64,000 nt of DNA from Sialis fuliginosa (GCA_961205875.1 OY540821.1:2418001-2482000); one strand, 5' to 3'; positions 46,795 through 58,265 are shown, counted from the first letter of the stretch. Notes: a model not told the origin generated them from the letters alone. Program-made: numbers and translations.

Positions 46795-47308
46795 TGCCTA
46801 ATTTTTAAAAACTATTTTATGATGATCTTACGCTTCGCTTATTTTCAAAAAAATGCTTATTTCTGCAGAAAAATTAACCCTTTTAAAACTAATTTTGAAT
46901 TTGACGCCAAAACGCTCGCAGGTGTCATGGCGCATTTTTGACGTCACGCCTATGTAAATACTCCTTGTCAACTATAATAAATCCTTGTTCCATCGCTAAT
47001 GTTTCTTGGTTTTACTTTTGGTAACATAAAACTGAGCAAATTGATAATTTAAAACCACAAAATAATTTATAAACAGTGCAGATATAAATGAAACAAAAAT
47101 GATGTTTACATAGCCGTGACGTCATCCACTCTGACTGGTGTTTTATCTAACATGGCGGATTGCTGTATTTTGTGTTTTTATTTTAACAAAAATCATATTA
47201 ATCTCGCTTTTAATATAAAAATAAATACATTTTTGAGAACCTTTTTAACTTATTTGATTATTTAAAATCATAATTTCAGTGATACTTTGTTACTGGCATC
47301 ATGCCTAT
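46795..47308 (+). mobile_element. Complete MITE, 514 bp, ATAGGCATGATGCC ends
   Basis: Starts ATAGGCATGATGCC and ends GGCATCATGCCTAT (perfect 14-bp TIR), flanked by TA at 46793-46794 and 47309-47310. Two CRE palindromes TGACGTCA lie at 46939-46946 and 47117-47124. A second, right-truncated copy is at 2844-3348. Confidence 0.9.
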
Positions 47309-47831
47309 TATATAATTCTTTATTCAATGGCTACTAACTTGATAAAGATTTTTTTGATATTAAATCTTAGGTTTTCATAAAATATTAATAGCCACGAACT
47401 TGCACAAAAAAATTATCTAACTATTGGTGAAAACCGCATTGAAATCGGTTTAGTAATTCCCTGGTCTATAAGCTTCATACAAACGAAATTTTTTTCGCAA
47501 TTTCTAGTGACAAACGCTTGCGAACTAAGATTTTTACAGTAGATACAAGATTACTGTTTTATTCTGAAATAAAGAAAATAGTTTAATCGTTAATCTATAT
47601 ATTTTTTCTAAGTTGATATGGCTGCTTAAGTAAAAAAAAGGAAAGTGTAGGTACCACAGCGTTTCAAAAATTGATCAATTTTAAGTCTTAAAAATATTAA
47701 TGAAAAAATTGATAAATGTAATGAGTTATAAATGCTCCACCTTTATTACTCAGAAAACCGCGAAAGCCTATTTCCAAAACAATAAGGATTTATATATTAT
47801 ATAAATAAATATTTTATTTCATTTAAGAAAA

Positions 47832-48239
47832 TGTATAAATATAGTTTGTTTTTTAAATTATAGGCTTTAATTTTGTTCATGTTTTTTCTCCAGTAATGGC
47901 AAAGGTAAAACCAGTAATGAACATGCAGTGATGGACACTTGCTAATGATTACAAAATGATAAGTACTACGACATAAAAGATATAAAAGAAAGAATCGTCA
48001 AATTTGAAACAATGTAAAGCAGTTGCTATGATAATATAATAATTAATAAATAAATTATACTAATAATTAGTTTAAATGTCCACCATTTTAACACCTATTG
48101 GCCGATTGTCATCAAATCACGCTGTAAGACAGTTAAATGTATATAGATTAATATTCAGAAATGGTAGTAATCATATATCAACACATATTTCTAATTCAGT
48201 ACATTACTGGAGTCCTTGCCAAGACTGGTGCCACTACCT
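47832..48239 (-). mobile_element. Family A MITE, reverse, truncated
   Basis: Begins abruptly in the AATATAGTTTGTTTTTTAAA block, lacking the 3' terminus, and runs to the intact end GGTGCCACTACCT. A small deletion removes the TTAATTAAAAATTTGCC segment near that end. Confidence 0.83.
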
Positions 48240-49023
48240 AATAACCTCGTAAACGGACTATAACCATAATAAGGGGTGTTCTAGAATACGTACATACATC
48301 CAAACTAGTTTTTTATTCGCGGAAAACGATGTAAATGTATTCAGGAAACCGTGCATGGTTTTATTTTTTATCGAGTGGCGTTTTTTTTTCTAAATACGTA
48401 ACATATCTAATATATGATATCACAACGAGCTAGTAGTAAACAACTAGAGCCAGATATCTCTGGGAAGGTCTCCGAAACGTGGTAAACAAAATGCGGGCGA
48501 GAGAGAGGCGAGCAGGGCTGGGTTGTTTTATGAATCAAATGGTTCTATGCGTTCATTGAAGCCATATACATAAGAAGTATAGGTACAGTATAGGCGCCGG
48601 TTATTTTGATCGCGTGTTTTCGAGTCAAATAAGCGGTGATTCTATTAACCGAAAATACTTATTTAAATTTTTCCCAGCCCCAAAAATGGACAAAATATGC
48701 TACAGCAAAAAGGAACTTGGGCAGTTGAGAAAAATCGACAATAATTACATAATAATAATATGTATTTATCCTATTTAGAAATAATTCATACTTCCTTTTC
48801 CTGTTTTCCGAATATAACAAGATTATGGTGGTTGAGGGTATTAATAATTTACCATCTGCTTAACGTTCAGAAACGCATTTTAGCTTTATTTACTTTAAAA
48901 ACTTAGATCTTGAATTCCATTTATTTTCAATAAAATAAATATTATATTAAAAATAGTATATTGAAATTAAGGAACCATTGAGTGGTGTCTTTTAAAATGT
49001 GTTCCACCGAACCTTTATATTAA
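48240..49023. other. No feature recognised
   Basis: Mixed composition, including CGGGCGAGAGAGAGGCGAGC near 48495. No exon or element can be supported. Confidence 0.45.
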
Positions 49024-49152
49024 CCCATTTGTACCCATTGTACTCATTTGAGTAAGATTAAGATAAAATCGATTTTATGTGAAATTTTTTAAAAAATAAT
49101 CTACATTTTTTTCGTTTGATTTTTTAAATAAATATGCGTGGGAACAAATGGG
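49024..49152. mobile_element. Tiny piggyBac-type MITE, 129 bp
   Basis: Starts CCCATTTGTACCCATTGTAC and ends GCGTGGGAACAAATGGG, between TTAA at 49020-49023 and 49153-49156. The terminus CCCATTKG is shared with the longer element at 55613-56107. Confidence 0.8.
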
Positions 49153-49337
49153 TTAATTTCATCAACTGCATAAAAAATATTATTCAAAATATGTTATTAT
49201 GGTTAAATTTTTCGTTTAATTATAACTCGGAAAGAACATTGCAAATTATATCTTAAGTCATTTTAAAGCTGAAACCTCAAATACTGCAGTTTTTCAACCC
49301 CATGCAACTTGACTAATTTTACAAATAAATACCACTT

Positions 49338-49580
49338 TTTTAGGGTTCTGAAGAAACCCTATTAATCTCACTTTGTCGTCAGTCCGTCCGTCCTTTTCAG
49401 TCAAAACAAAATATTTCGTAAACTATATAAGCTAGAAACTTGAAATTTTTACTGAACATGTAAAATGATGCCCTCTAGTAAAATTGATTTTTTTCGACTG
49501 AAAAGTGTACTACATTCTAAAATCCAAATGTTTTATAACCTTTTGATTTTAACCATTCAGTCACGATATATTTACTTTTA
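49338..49580 (-). repeat. Family C fragment, reverse orientation
   Basis: TTAGGGTTCTGAAGAAACCC, a TCCGTCCGTCC run and AACCATTCAGTCACGATATA correspond to the reverse strand of the 60845-61271 copy. Confidence 0.7.
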
Positions 49581-49780
49581 ATGTCATAATGGTAGTATAA
49601 TTTCTGAACTATCGATTCAAAAAATTATTAACACAATTTGTAATAAAACTTAAATATCTGTTAGTTATTATTTATAATACAAATGACAAATATGAAAGAA
49701 AACAAAATGAGGTCGATATTTTGAAGTTCTACTGTATGCTATAATAACCTTATTATAAAATAAGATCCTAAACTCTTTTA

Positions 49781-50394
49781 ATATGGAAGAAAAAAACATA
49801 TTTTGTAAAACATTAAAAATAAAAAACGTATGTGAAATGGAGTTAATTACTTTGAATTCTGAATGACTAATTTATTGAAAATTATTATCAAAAACCACGT
49901 AATTCTAATTTTAACGTAAATACCGTTTTTTTAAATATGGAAGAAAAAAACATATTTTGTAAAACATTAAAAGTAAAAAACGTATGGAAAACGGAGTTAA
50001 TCACTTTGAATTCTGAATGACTAATTTATCGAAAATTATTATCAAGAACCACGTAATTCTAATTTTAACGTAAATACCGTTTTTTTAAATATGGAAGAAA
50101 AAAACATATTTTGTAAAACATTAAAAGTAAAAAACGTATGGGAAACGGAGTTAATCACTTTGAATTCTGAATGACTAATTTATCGAAAATTATTATCAAG
50201 AACCACGTAATTCTAATTTTAACGTAAATACCGTTTTTTTAAATATGGAAAAAAAAACATATTTTGTAAAACATTAAAAGTAAAAAACGTATGGGAAACG
50301 GAGTTAATCACTTTGAATTCTGAATGACTAAATTATTGAAAATTATTATCAAGAACCACGTAATTATAATTTTAACGTAAATACCGTTTTTTAT
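49781..50394 (+). repeat. Tandem array, four units of 154 bp
   Basis: Units start ATATGGAAGAAAAAAACATA at 49781, 49935, 50089 and 50243, a constant period of 154 bp. Each contains TGTAAAACATTAAAA, GGAGTTAATCACTTTGAATT, AAAATTATTATCAA and AACGTAAATACCGTTTTT. The middle units are almost identical and the outer ones slightly changed, typical of recent unequal exchange. It ends about 70 bp before the CpG-rich exon. Confidence 0.93.
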
Positions 50395-50439
50395 TTGTGT
50401 TGTTTTGTTTTGTATTGATGTCGGTTGAAAAAAAGATAT

Positions 50440-50635
50440 AAGGGTGAAACGAACACAGTCTTCGAGAAAAATATCTTACAATCTCGTGGTGCGCGTTATT
50501 TCGCGCGTGTGTGTTTGTGTGATTTGGCGCGCGCAGTCCCCATCGCGAGCCCCACCGGGGACCCACGTGATCGCTGTCGGCACAGCTGGCGCCACGCGGC
50601 GGCGTTGCGCGTAACTATCGCTCTGTCCGCGGCCG
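50440..50635 (+). promoter_or_regulatory. CpG-rich promoter and putative first exon
   Basis: A CpG-dense block (TTTCGCGCGTG, GGCGCGCGCAG, CACGCGGCGGCGTTGCGCG, CGCGGCCG) ends in a consensus donor CCG|GTAAGT at 50635/50636. The pattern matches a 5'UTR exon of a CpG-island promoter on the + strand. The only long frame (from 50425) would leave the donor in phase 1, not the phase 2 required by the Imp acceptor, so I take the exon as non-coding. It may be another alternative Imp promoter or belong to a different gene. Confidence 0.5.
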
Positions 50636-50729
50636 GTAAGTGAGATATCGATGTGTAATGTGCACCTGCCGTACACTCGATGGTGGTTTAGAGCGAGCGC
50701 TTTGCCACTCGTATAATAAATAATATACA

Positions 50730-51800
50730 GAGCATTTTGAAACGTAAAGAATAAGTATAAGGGATGTGGTAGAATTAAGTTGTAAGAATTGTACGGTTTA
50801 TAGAGCGTTTGAAATCAAAGGAAACATATTGTAAAGATATTTCTACTATGTTTACAAGGGCATACCTGATGTACAGGACGTTTGAATTCTAAAACTATAG
50901 AGGGGGTGGTGGAATTAGGTTGTCGAAATTGTAGTGCTATTTGTACAGTTTATAGAGCGTTTGAAATCAAAGGAAATTGTAGAATCATTTCTACTATGTT
51001 TTAACGGCTTACCTGATGTATAGGGCGTTTGAAATCTAAAACTATAGAGGGGTGGTGGAATTAGGTTGTCGAAATTGTAGTGCTATTTGTACAGTTTATA
51101 GAGCGTTTGAAATCAAAGGAAATTGTAGAATCATTTCTACTATGTTTTAACGGCTTACCTGATGTATAGGGCGTTTGAAATCTAAAACTATAGAGGGGGT
51201 GGTGGAATTAGGTTGTCGAAATTGTAGTGCTATTTGTACAGTTTATAGAGCGTTTGAAATCAAAGGAAATTGTAGAATCATTTCTACTATGTTTTAACGG
51301 CTTACCTGATGTATAGGGCGTTTGAAATCTAAAACTATAGAGGGGGTGGTGGAATTAGGTTGTCGAAATTGTAGTGCTATTTGTACAGTTTATAGAGCGT
51401 TTTAAATCAAAGGAAACATATTGTAAAGATATTTCTACTATGTTTACAAGGGCTTACCTGATGTATAGGGCGTTTGAAATCTAAAACTATAGAGGGGGTG
51501 GGGTGGAATTAGGTTGTAGAAATTGTAGAGCCATTTGTACAGTTTATAGAGCGTTTGAAATCAAAGGAAATTGTAGAATCATTTCTACTATGTTTACAAG
51601 GGCTTACCTGATGTATAGAGCGTTTGAAATGTTAAATATAGAGAAGGTGATGGAATTAAGTTGCAGATATATGTAGAGCGTTTGAAATCGTTCAAAATAG
51701 AAGGAAAATGAATTACATTGTAGAGCCATTCAAATTATGTTAACATGATGTATAGAGCATTTGAAATGTAAAAATTAAAGGTAAATGGTAGAATTCGGTT
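50730..51800 (+). repeat. Tandem array, about 7 units of 146-154 bp
   Basis: The motif GTTTATAGAGCGTTTGAAAT recurs at 50796, 50948, 51094, 51241, 51388 and 51542, with a diverged unit near 51670. Each unit also holds a second related word, TATAGGGCGTTTGAAATCTA, so units are probably ancient dimers. Other constant blocks are CATTTCTACTATGTT, GGCTTACCTGATGTA and GTGGTGGAATTAGGTTG. The central units are nearly identical. It lies just after the GTAAGT donor, in the presumed first intron. Confidence 0.92.
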
Positions 51801-51832
51801 TTACATATTATAGAGTTATTGATACAACTTGT

Positions 51833-52210
51833 TCTCTGATTTAAAAATTTTAAATTGATCTTTCCATTTCAGATCAAGTCTGTCTGTCTGTCTGTCTGTC
51901 CCCTGAATCCTTGTCACACGCATAAATCATGAACCACTGAACCGATATTAATGAAAATTGGTAGGACGGTTGGGTCTGGCTTATGAACGGTCCCATTTCA
52001 AAATCGTGTGTAAGGGGGAAGGGTAACATTGCAAAATATTATTTTTTACGATATCTCAAGAACGACGCATGTTACGTGAAAATTTTATAGAATCCAATGC
52101 CAGGCAATTTTTTAACACTTTATCGGTTTTTATTTAAATTGTTCAATAATTATCTATTTTTGGTGAATTTAGCACGAGGAAGCACTGTGCATTTACTTGG
52201 CAGTTGTTTT
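51833..52210 (+). mobile_element. Family B element, truncated, inner deletion
   Basis: Starts inside the family (AAATTTTAAATTGATCTTTC), includes the CTGTCTGTCTGTCTGTCCCC run, then skips about 200 bp and ends with CACGAGGAAGCACTGTGC and ACTTGGCAGTTG. Confidence 0.75.
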
Positions 52211-53131
52211 TTTTTTATAAAGTATGAAATTTTATTGTTTATATTTTTTATATACTTAGTTTAATATAAAGTAAGAATATATAAAAACTGTTATAAAATT
52301 GTTGATATTTATACAGAATAATAACAAGATTATAATTTTATAACGTAATTATAAAATTATAATCTACGTTACAAAGATTTATTGTATTATAAAATAACAA
52401 AACTGTAGTAGGTAGCTATTGTATCAGATATCGTTTATTTGTCGATTTTGTCAGTGAAGAACAAAGCCCCCAAAAATTCCGAATAGTTTTTTTTAATGCC
52501 TGAAATTCCACAGATTGCGTGTTCTAATGTTTTGACTAAGGTTTTGAAATATATACGCCTGTTAATTTTGTTTTGGTAACCGTGCGTTTTTTTTTCAAGT
52601 TGGTGTTATGGATTCTGCAACCGGACAGGGGCAGATTCGGTAAAATTACAATTGACATATCAATTTTGTTTTTTTTTCGATAAATATGTGTTTTTTAAAG
52701 ATTTAATATTTGCCATTACTGGAGAAAAAACATGAGCAAAATAAAAGATTATAATTTAAAAAACAAACTATATTTGAACACAAAAATTGTATATTTTTTT
52801 AGTATTTATTATAAATGAGGTGAATGAAACTTATATCATGTGTGTATTGTTGATGTTAAGGCAGATAAAATATTGGTCGAATCTTGACCATACAGTAGTT
52901 CAAATAAATTTACTAATACAATAAAACAGCAATCAATTGAGATAAAAAATATTCAGCATGCAAATATACATAATGTAGTTTTTGTAGTACATTGAATATT
53001 TACTTAATTATGAATGAACCTATTATTTCCGGGAAAACCGTCCACGAAAAAACTAAGAAAACTTGAGAAAGTACTCACCGGCTTACGATGATTCTCTGTC
53101 GATGTTCTCACACTACTGCTGCCCACATACG
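52211..53131. other. AT-rich DNA with a family A fragment
   Basis: 52711-52778 matches the family A segment CCATTACTGGAGAAAAAACA to AAAACAAACTATATTTG. Otherwise no feature. The fragment has no termini. Confidence 0.6.
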
Positions 53132-53169
53132 AGTGTGTGTGTGTGTGTGTGTGCGTGTGCGTGTGCGTT
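53132..53169. repeat. (GT)n microsatellite
   Basis: An uninterrupted GT run of about 11 units followed by GCGTGTGCGT variants. Confidence 0.9.
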
Positions 53170-53796
53170 AGGGGTGATGCAGTGGTGGCGAAGTATGGTT
53201 AAAAAATTAGTGGTAGTATTAAGTTAACGAGAGGATGAAGAAAAGGTCAACGAGAAATTGTGTTTTATGTTTTTAATTTTCCAACAGGAAGTTATTAGTG
53301 CAAGAGCTGAAGACATATTTTTATGCCCCATCTGAGCACTAGGTTATTCATGTGTTGTACATCATGGGAAAAATAGTCCCAACCTCCACACCCGGGGATA
53401 AAGGGGTTTAATTCCTTAGTGAACATGTAAAGAAAAAGTGCATTTTTGCCCCATGTGAACACTAATAAAATCACCGCAGGGAGTTAGTTTATGAAAAGTT
53501 AGATAGTGAAAATGCAATGGGCAGGCGTGTAGGATGAGGATAAGGGGCAGGCAGACGCAATCAGAGAAAATTGCCCCATTTTTGGAGGGATGGCAGTTTT
53601 TGATCTGTAGATGATCGAAAAAACAAATAAAAATTGTCTCATTTGAACATTGCTGAATTTTTTAAGGATGATAGGTTTTGATCTATAGATGACCGAAAAA
53701 ACACAGGCAGACGCGTAGTGTGGAGATAAGGGATGGGCAGAAGCAAAAAATTATAAAAATGTTTGTCGACATTAGAAATAATAGAAAATAATATTC
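53170..53796. repeat. Degenerate tandem segment
   Basis: TTTTTGATCTGTAGATGATCG and TTTTGATCTATAGATGACCG about 100 bp apart, and AGGCAGACGCAATC / AGGCAGACGCGTAG, indicate a two-unit degenerate repeat at about 53520-53760. The rest holds nothing recognisable. Confidence 0.5.
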
Positions 53797-54288
53797 ATAA
53801 GAGTAAGTTTTCGTTTTTTTTTTTTTATTAATGAGCTTGTTTTTTTAAATTCTCATGAACTCATGTTACTAATAAAACAAGTAACTCTTTATTTAATCAA
53901 TTTAATTACCAAAGTCCGCAAATATAGTTTGTTTTTTAAATTATACTCTTTTATTTTGTTCATGTTTTTTCTCCAGTAATGGCAAAGGTAAACACAGTAA
54001 TGAGCACGCAGTGATGGACACTTACTAATGATTACAAAATGATAAGTACTACGACACAAAAGATATAAAAGAAAGAATCGTTAAATTTGGAACAATGTAA
54101 AGCAGTTAATAAATAATTAATAAATAAATGTTGACACCTATTGGCCGATTGTCATCAAATCACGCTGTAAGACAGTTAAGTGTATATACATTAATATTAA
54201 GAAATGGTAGTAATCAAATATCAACACATATTTCTAATTCGGTACAATTAATAAAAATGGGGTCTTGCCAAGTCTGGTGCCACTACTT
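53797..54288 (-). mobile_element. Family A MITE, reverse, left end eroded
   Basis: Begins in the GAGTAAGTTTTCGTTTTT block, missing about 20 terminal bases, and ends TGGTGCCACTACTT. An internal deletion removes the ATGATAATATAATAATTA region. Confidence 0.83.
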
Positions 54289-54479
54289 TATTTAAATAAA
54301 TAAGAGGACTGTGAAATACCGACAGACGGACATACGGGAACCATAAGGGCAACTAGTTTTCCACACAACTCTAACAATGAGATATTAGCAGCGATACATC
54401 AATTTGAAACTCAACAACGTGACCCGTGACACTATTAGATTCTGTTTCATAAGAGAGTTCATTTGATGTTTATTCAACC

Positions 54480-55060
54480 CCCCACACCGCCGTCACTGAT
54501 CATTACGAGTGCGTGAGTAGTAGGTAGATTCGTACGCACTTACACGCACACACCCTTCTCTTTTCTCCTGAAAACCTCCCCCCCCCCCAACCCTCCCTGT
54601 TTTATCCCGTTCCGCTGTACCGCGGAGGCCCAGGACGCGCGCTTCTATGCGTGCGTGTGTGTGTGTGTGTGTGTGTGTGCCTTGGACTCACACACCGTTA
54701 CACCCTATTGATTTTTTCGTATCGACCCTAACTACCAGAGAGTTCTTGGCATCGCTCTCCGCCCTCTGCTTGAGTTGTTTCTCTCCCCCACTCCGCGCGT
54801 AAATTGCGAGTGTGTGTGTGTCTGTACGACCCTCTGGTGGAGAAATCTCCATTCAATGTCAACATCCCTCTCTGTTTTCCCACCAGTTTCGTGCGGTTTG
54901 CTCGGTTTTTCTTTCTCGCTTTGTCGTCGTCGTCGTGTACTTTTGGTTCTTGTCTATGGTGAACGGTTGTTCTCATCTCTCCTCTATGGATTGGTGCGTT
55001 GTATTCCAGTGACGTCAACGGGACCATTGGGTTCGTCGTGAGATTTTCTTGTAAATAAGG
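54480..55060 (+). promoter_or_regulatory. CpG/GT-rich island with a CRE palindrome
   Basis: GC-rich block with CGCGGAGGCCCAGGACGCGCGC at its core, a (GT)n run at about 54652-54680, and TGACGTCA (CRE) at 55010-55017. Possible donors follow (GTGAGA at 55038, GTAAAT at 55051). Frames up to 99 codons on either strand are low-complexity and unconvincing. Candidate alternative promoter only. Confidence 0.35.
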
Positions 55061-55163
55061 ATTGATTGGATGAGTTGGAGCTTATGTTATTTATAAGAGC
55101 GGCTTGGTGTTTTGTATTACAGATTTTCAGGAGTTAAGGGGGAATGGGAGTACTATCAAAATA

Positions 55164-55606
55164 CAGTGTAAACTTAATATAACGAGCCTCAATATAACGA
55201 TTTCCTCGATTTGACAAATTTTTCGAAATCCCCTAGAACTGTTCGTAAGAGCTAATGTAAAATATACATTTATATTACGAATACATTTGTCAACAACCTC
55301 TTTATAACGAATTTTTCGACAGGTTCAGACTAGGGTGACCAGATTTCAAATGACGGAAACCCTGAGAAAAATGCTCGCTTTAATCTGAAGACCTTTTTTT
55401 TTTAGTATATTCTCTTATTCTTAAAAAAATAAGAATTGAATTTCCAACACTACCTATGTTGATGTTAATAAACAAGTTTTCTTACCTTGTTATAACGAAT
55501 TGTAGACCAACCTAACCTTTATATAACAAACCTCACTGTAACAAATTACTTGGCATAACGAATATTTTCTACTTCCCTTCAGTTTTGTTATATCGAGGTT
55601 GCACTG
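55164..55606. mobile_element. Pogo/Tigger-type MITE, 443 bp
   Basis: Starts CAGTGTAAACTTAATATAACG and ends TTATATCGAGGTTGCACTG, flanked by TA at 55162-55163 and 55607-55608. CAGTG...TATAACGA is the familiar pogo/Tigger terminus. CCTCGAT, TATAACGAA and related words recur inside. CTAGGGTGACCAGATTTC at about 55332 may start a further insertion, without a visible partner end. Confidence 0.85.
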
Positions 55607-55612
55607 TATTAA

Positions 55613-56107
55613 CCCATTGGCGCCCACCGTACACACTTGTGTACACCTCATTTTATAGTTCGTGCTGCTTTCTATGGATATTAATTCACAATATTTCCTA
55701 AAAAAATCAGATGCTGGTAGTGCAACAAACAAAATCTGTTAACGTTATTAGTTTCATGAGTGTTTAAACGTGTTTTAATTGCTGCGAATTATTTGTATGT
55801 GATAGAGGCATGTGATAGAGGCATGTGATTTGCTAATATATTTTATCCAACTGTAGCATGTGATTTCGAATTTTGTTTAAATCATATGGAATAACTTAAA
55901 TATACATTTAATTTTTAAATGTAATTTATCTAAAAAAACGTTATCAGAAAAGCAGTCTCACACAATATGGGCTTCATATCTGCAAAATTTACTCGCACAA
56001 ATACACACCGTTATTTTTTTTCTAAATGAAAAAAAAAAGTTTGTATTGTAATATTTAGTTAATTTCATTTAAAATAATCTTCTGCATTTTTTTTGGGCGT
56101 TAATGGG
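55613..56107. mobile_element. piggyBac-type MITE, 495 bp
   Basis: Starts CCCATTGGCGCCCACCGTAC and ends TTTGGGCGTTAATGGG, between TTAA at 55609-55612 and 56108-56111. A perfect TTAA duplication and a CCC/GGG terminus are diagnostic. It abuts the pogo-type MITE with only TA between them. Confidence 0.88.
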
Positions 56108-56111
56108 TTAA

Positions 56112-57331
56112 TGCATGAAAATTGGTGAAAATGTTCTCATTAGCATTCTAAACAAAATATTAAATTGATTTGCCGAGCCGTTTAGGAAATATATAGATTT
56201 CGGTTTAACATTTTGAAAACTGATGTTTTTCTACATTTTTTAAGTAAAACACATTGATAAAAAATACCAATTTTCTATTTATTTTGGGGGGGGGGGAGTA
56301 TAGTATTTGATTAGTTGAACTATACAAAGTATCATTAGTATTAGCCGAACGGTTTCCAAGACATTAATTATAATACAACAAAATTTTAGATTTCCCGCTC
56401 TGTGAATTTTTTGCGTATATTTGGCAACACTGTATTTTTTGTAAATCAATTATGAAAGATCTTTGTTTTTTTATTATTAGGTCATATTTTATGTTTCTTA
56501 TAGAGAATTGGAGAGAAGTTTAGTACATAGTGCAATTAAATGTGCATAAATAATGAATATCATGATTATTCTATTATTGTTCGACAGCTGTATTTACCAA
56601 CTTGAAAATGTTTACGTCGTTGCTAAAACTGATATATATTTACGTCAGTTATAATTAATATCAATAATTGTTGTATTTATAATACAGGGTTGCGTTTTTT
56701 TTTATTGATTATGTAAACTATATTTATTAATTTACAGAAATAAATAACGTAAATAATATTAAAAAAATATTTTTGTTAAGTTGAATCTAGTCAGTGTCAA
56801 AAAATACGTTATATTAAAATCTTTACAAATTTAACCAAAATAGTCATAGAGGAGGAAAAATTAGCTTCAAATTAGCTATAATATGTGTCATTTATAACTT
56901 CTAACAAAAAATTTAAAGCGTAGATATCTGTGAATTTTAAAATTTAGCTACTTTTACCTTCGATTGTATGTCCTATCCCCCTTTCAGTAGGTTTTACTCA
57001 AATTTTCTTTAATGGTTGAATATTCGGAATTGAAAAATCAACACGTGATGTGAGATGCACAAAAAAAGCATATTTTTGCGATTTTTTTTCAGAGTACCTT
57101 ATTTATTAATTTGTTTACAACTTTTGTACATTATTTAATAATAGTAGCGGTGAAAACCGAGGCACCTAAAAATGCAAAAAGTTTCCATGCGGTGGTCGGA
57201 ATAACTCATGACTGCTTCATCTGAAATTAAAAAACCAAAAAAGATTTCTTTAGTACATAAGTTTATCTTGGTTTTGAACGAAAGAATTAAAAAAATATTC
57301 ATTTTTGAATTTTTGACAAAAGTGCAAACTC
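56112..57331. other. No gene recognised
   Basis: AT-rich, with a poly-G run (about 11 G) at 56286-56297. About 56930-56980 repeats the segment seen at 16995-17045. Confidence 0.5.
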
Positions 57332-57963
57332 TCAGTTGCTATGATACTATAATAATTAATAAATAAATTATATTAATAATTAGTATAATGTCCACCATTT
57401 TGACACCTATTGGCCGATTGTCATCAAATCACGCTGTAAGACAGTTAAATGTACAGTCACCTGCAGAACTCGTCTGGCACCCTAAAGGCTAGAATCGCTT
57501 ACAACAGATTCCAAATTTAAAGACAATCATCATCGGTTATCTTTTTCTATCAAGTTTAATATATTTAAATACTAAAATTCGGAATATCAAATATTTATTG
57601 CCACAAAATTTACGTATATACAATTTTCAATAGATTACATAATAATTTAATTGCACAAATATATATGAGTACCTATTATAAACGAAGAGTAGTTCTTTAT
57701 CTAGCAAATGAATTTCAAAATATCTGTCTTTGTTTACATGGAGAAATGATTTAAATATTATAATAATCAAATGAGAGGAACCTACTAAGTTTGTGATAAA
57801 CGAAAATGAATACAAACTGCAAGACCATTAATGCAGGTGACTGTATATAGATTAATATTCAGAAGTGGTAGTAATCAAATATCAACACATAATTTCTAAT
57901 TCAGTACATTTAATTAAAAATTTGCCATTACGGGGGTCCTTGCCAAGACTGGTGCCACTACCT
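57332..57963 (-). mobile_element. Family A MITE, reverse, split by another MITE
   Basis: Left part 57332-57453 (from CAGTTGCTATGATACTATAA; truncated) and right part 57844-57963 ending GGTGCCACTACCT before TA. In intact copies TTAAATGTATATAGATTAAT is continuous, so the insertion point of 57454-57843 is exact. Confidence 0.85.
57454..57843. mobile_element. Nested MITE, 390 bp, CAGTCACCTGCA ends
   Basis: Starts CAGTCACCTGCAGAACTCG and ends TTAATGCAGGTGACTG (12-bp perfect TIR), flanked by TA at 57452-57453 and 57844-57845. Tc1/mariner-type by TIR and TA. Non-coding. Younger than the family A copy it sits in. Confidence 0.9.
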
Positions 57964-57965
57964 TA

Positions 57966-58265
57966 TATGTTTTTAAATGTTTCACCGTATTTATTTATTA
58001 ACTTATACAAAACAAGTATTCTCTGGGTTTTTTTCCTGTACATACATAAAATTCTCGTATTTCTTTCATAATGAAATTCTCTTACCGCCTCGAGAAGTTA
58101 ATTTTAATGTTAGGGGTTGGCATAAGTAGCTGAAATGATAAATGCTATCAAGAATGGCGTTATTTCGCACTAACGGTGTAAACAGAGAAAGATAATGAAG
58201 AAACGATAAATTTTATCATTATGTACATCTTTATTGTACATTGGTGTGCGAATTATTATATTATG
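57966..58265. other. No feature recognised
   Basis: AT-rich sequence without identifiable features. Confidence 0.5.

Noticed and set aside
50425-50643. 72-codon frame through the CpG-rich exon as an Imp N terminus
   Set aside because: At the GTAAGT donor this frame is in phase 1, whereas the downstream Imp exon needs phase 2; the peptide is also unlike any known domain to me.
49781-51800. CRISPR-like regularly spaced repeats
   Set aside because: Whole units repeat with no unique spacers, and the setting is a eukaryotic intron; these are tandem satellites.
54728-55041. Frames of 66-99 codons in the GT/CpG-rich block
   Set aside because: Low-complexity translations on both strands; better explained as promoter-type sequence.
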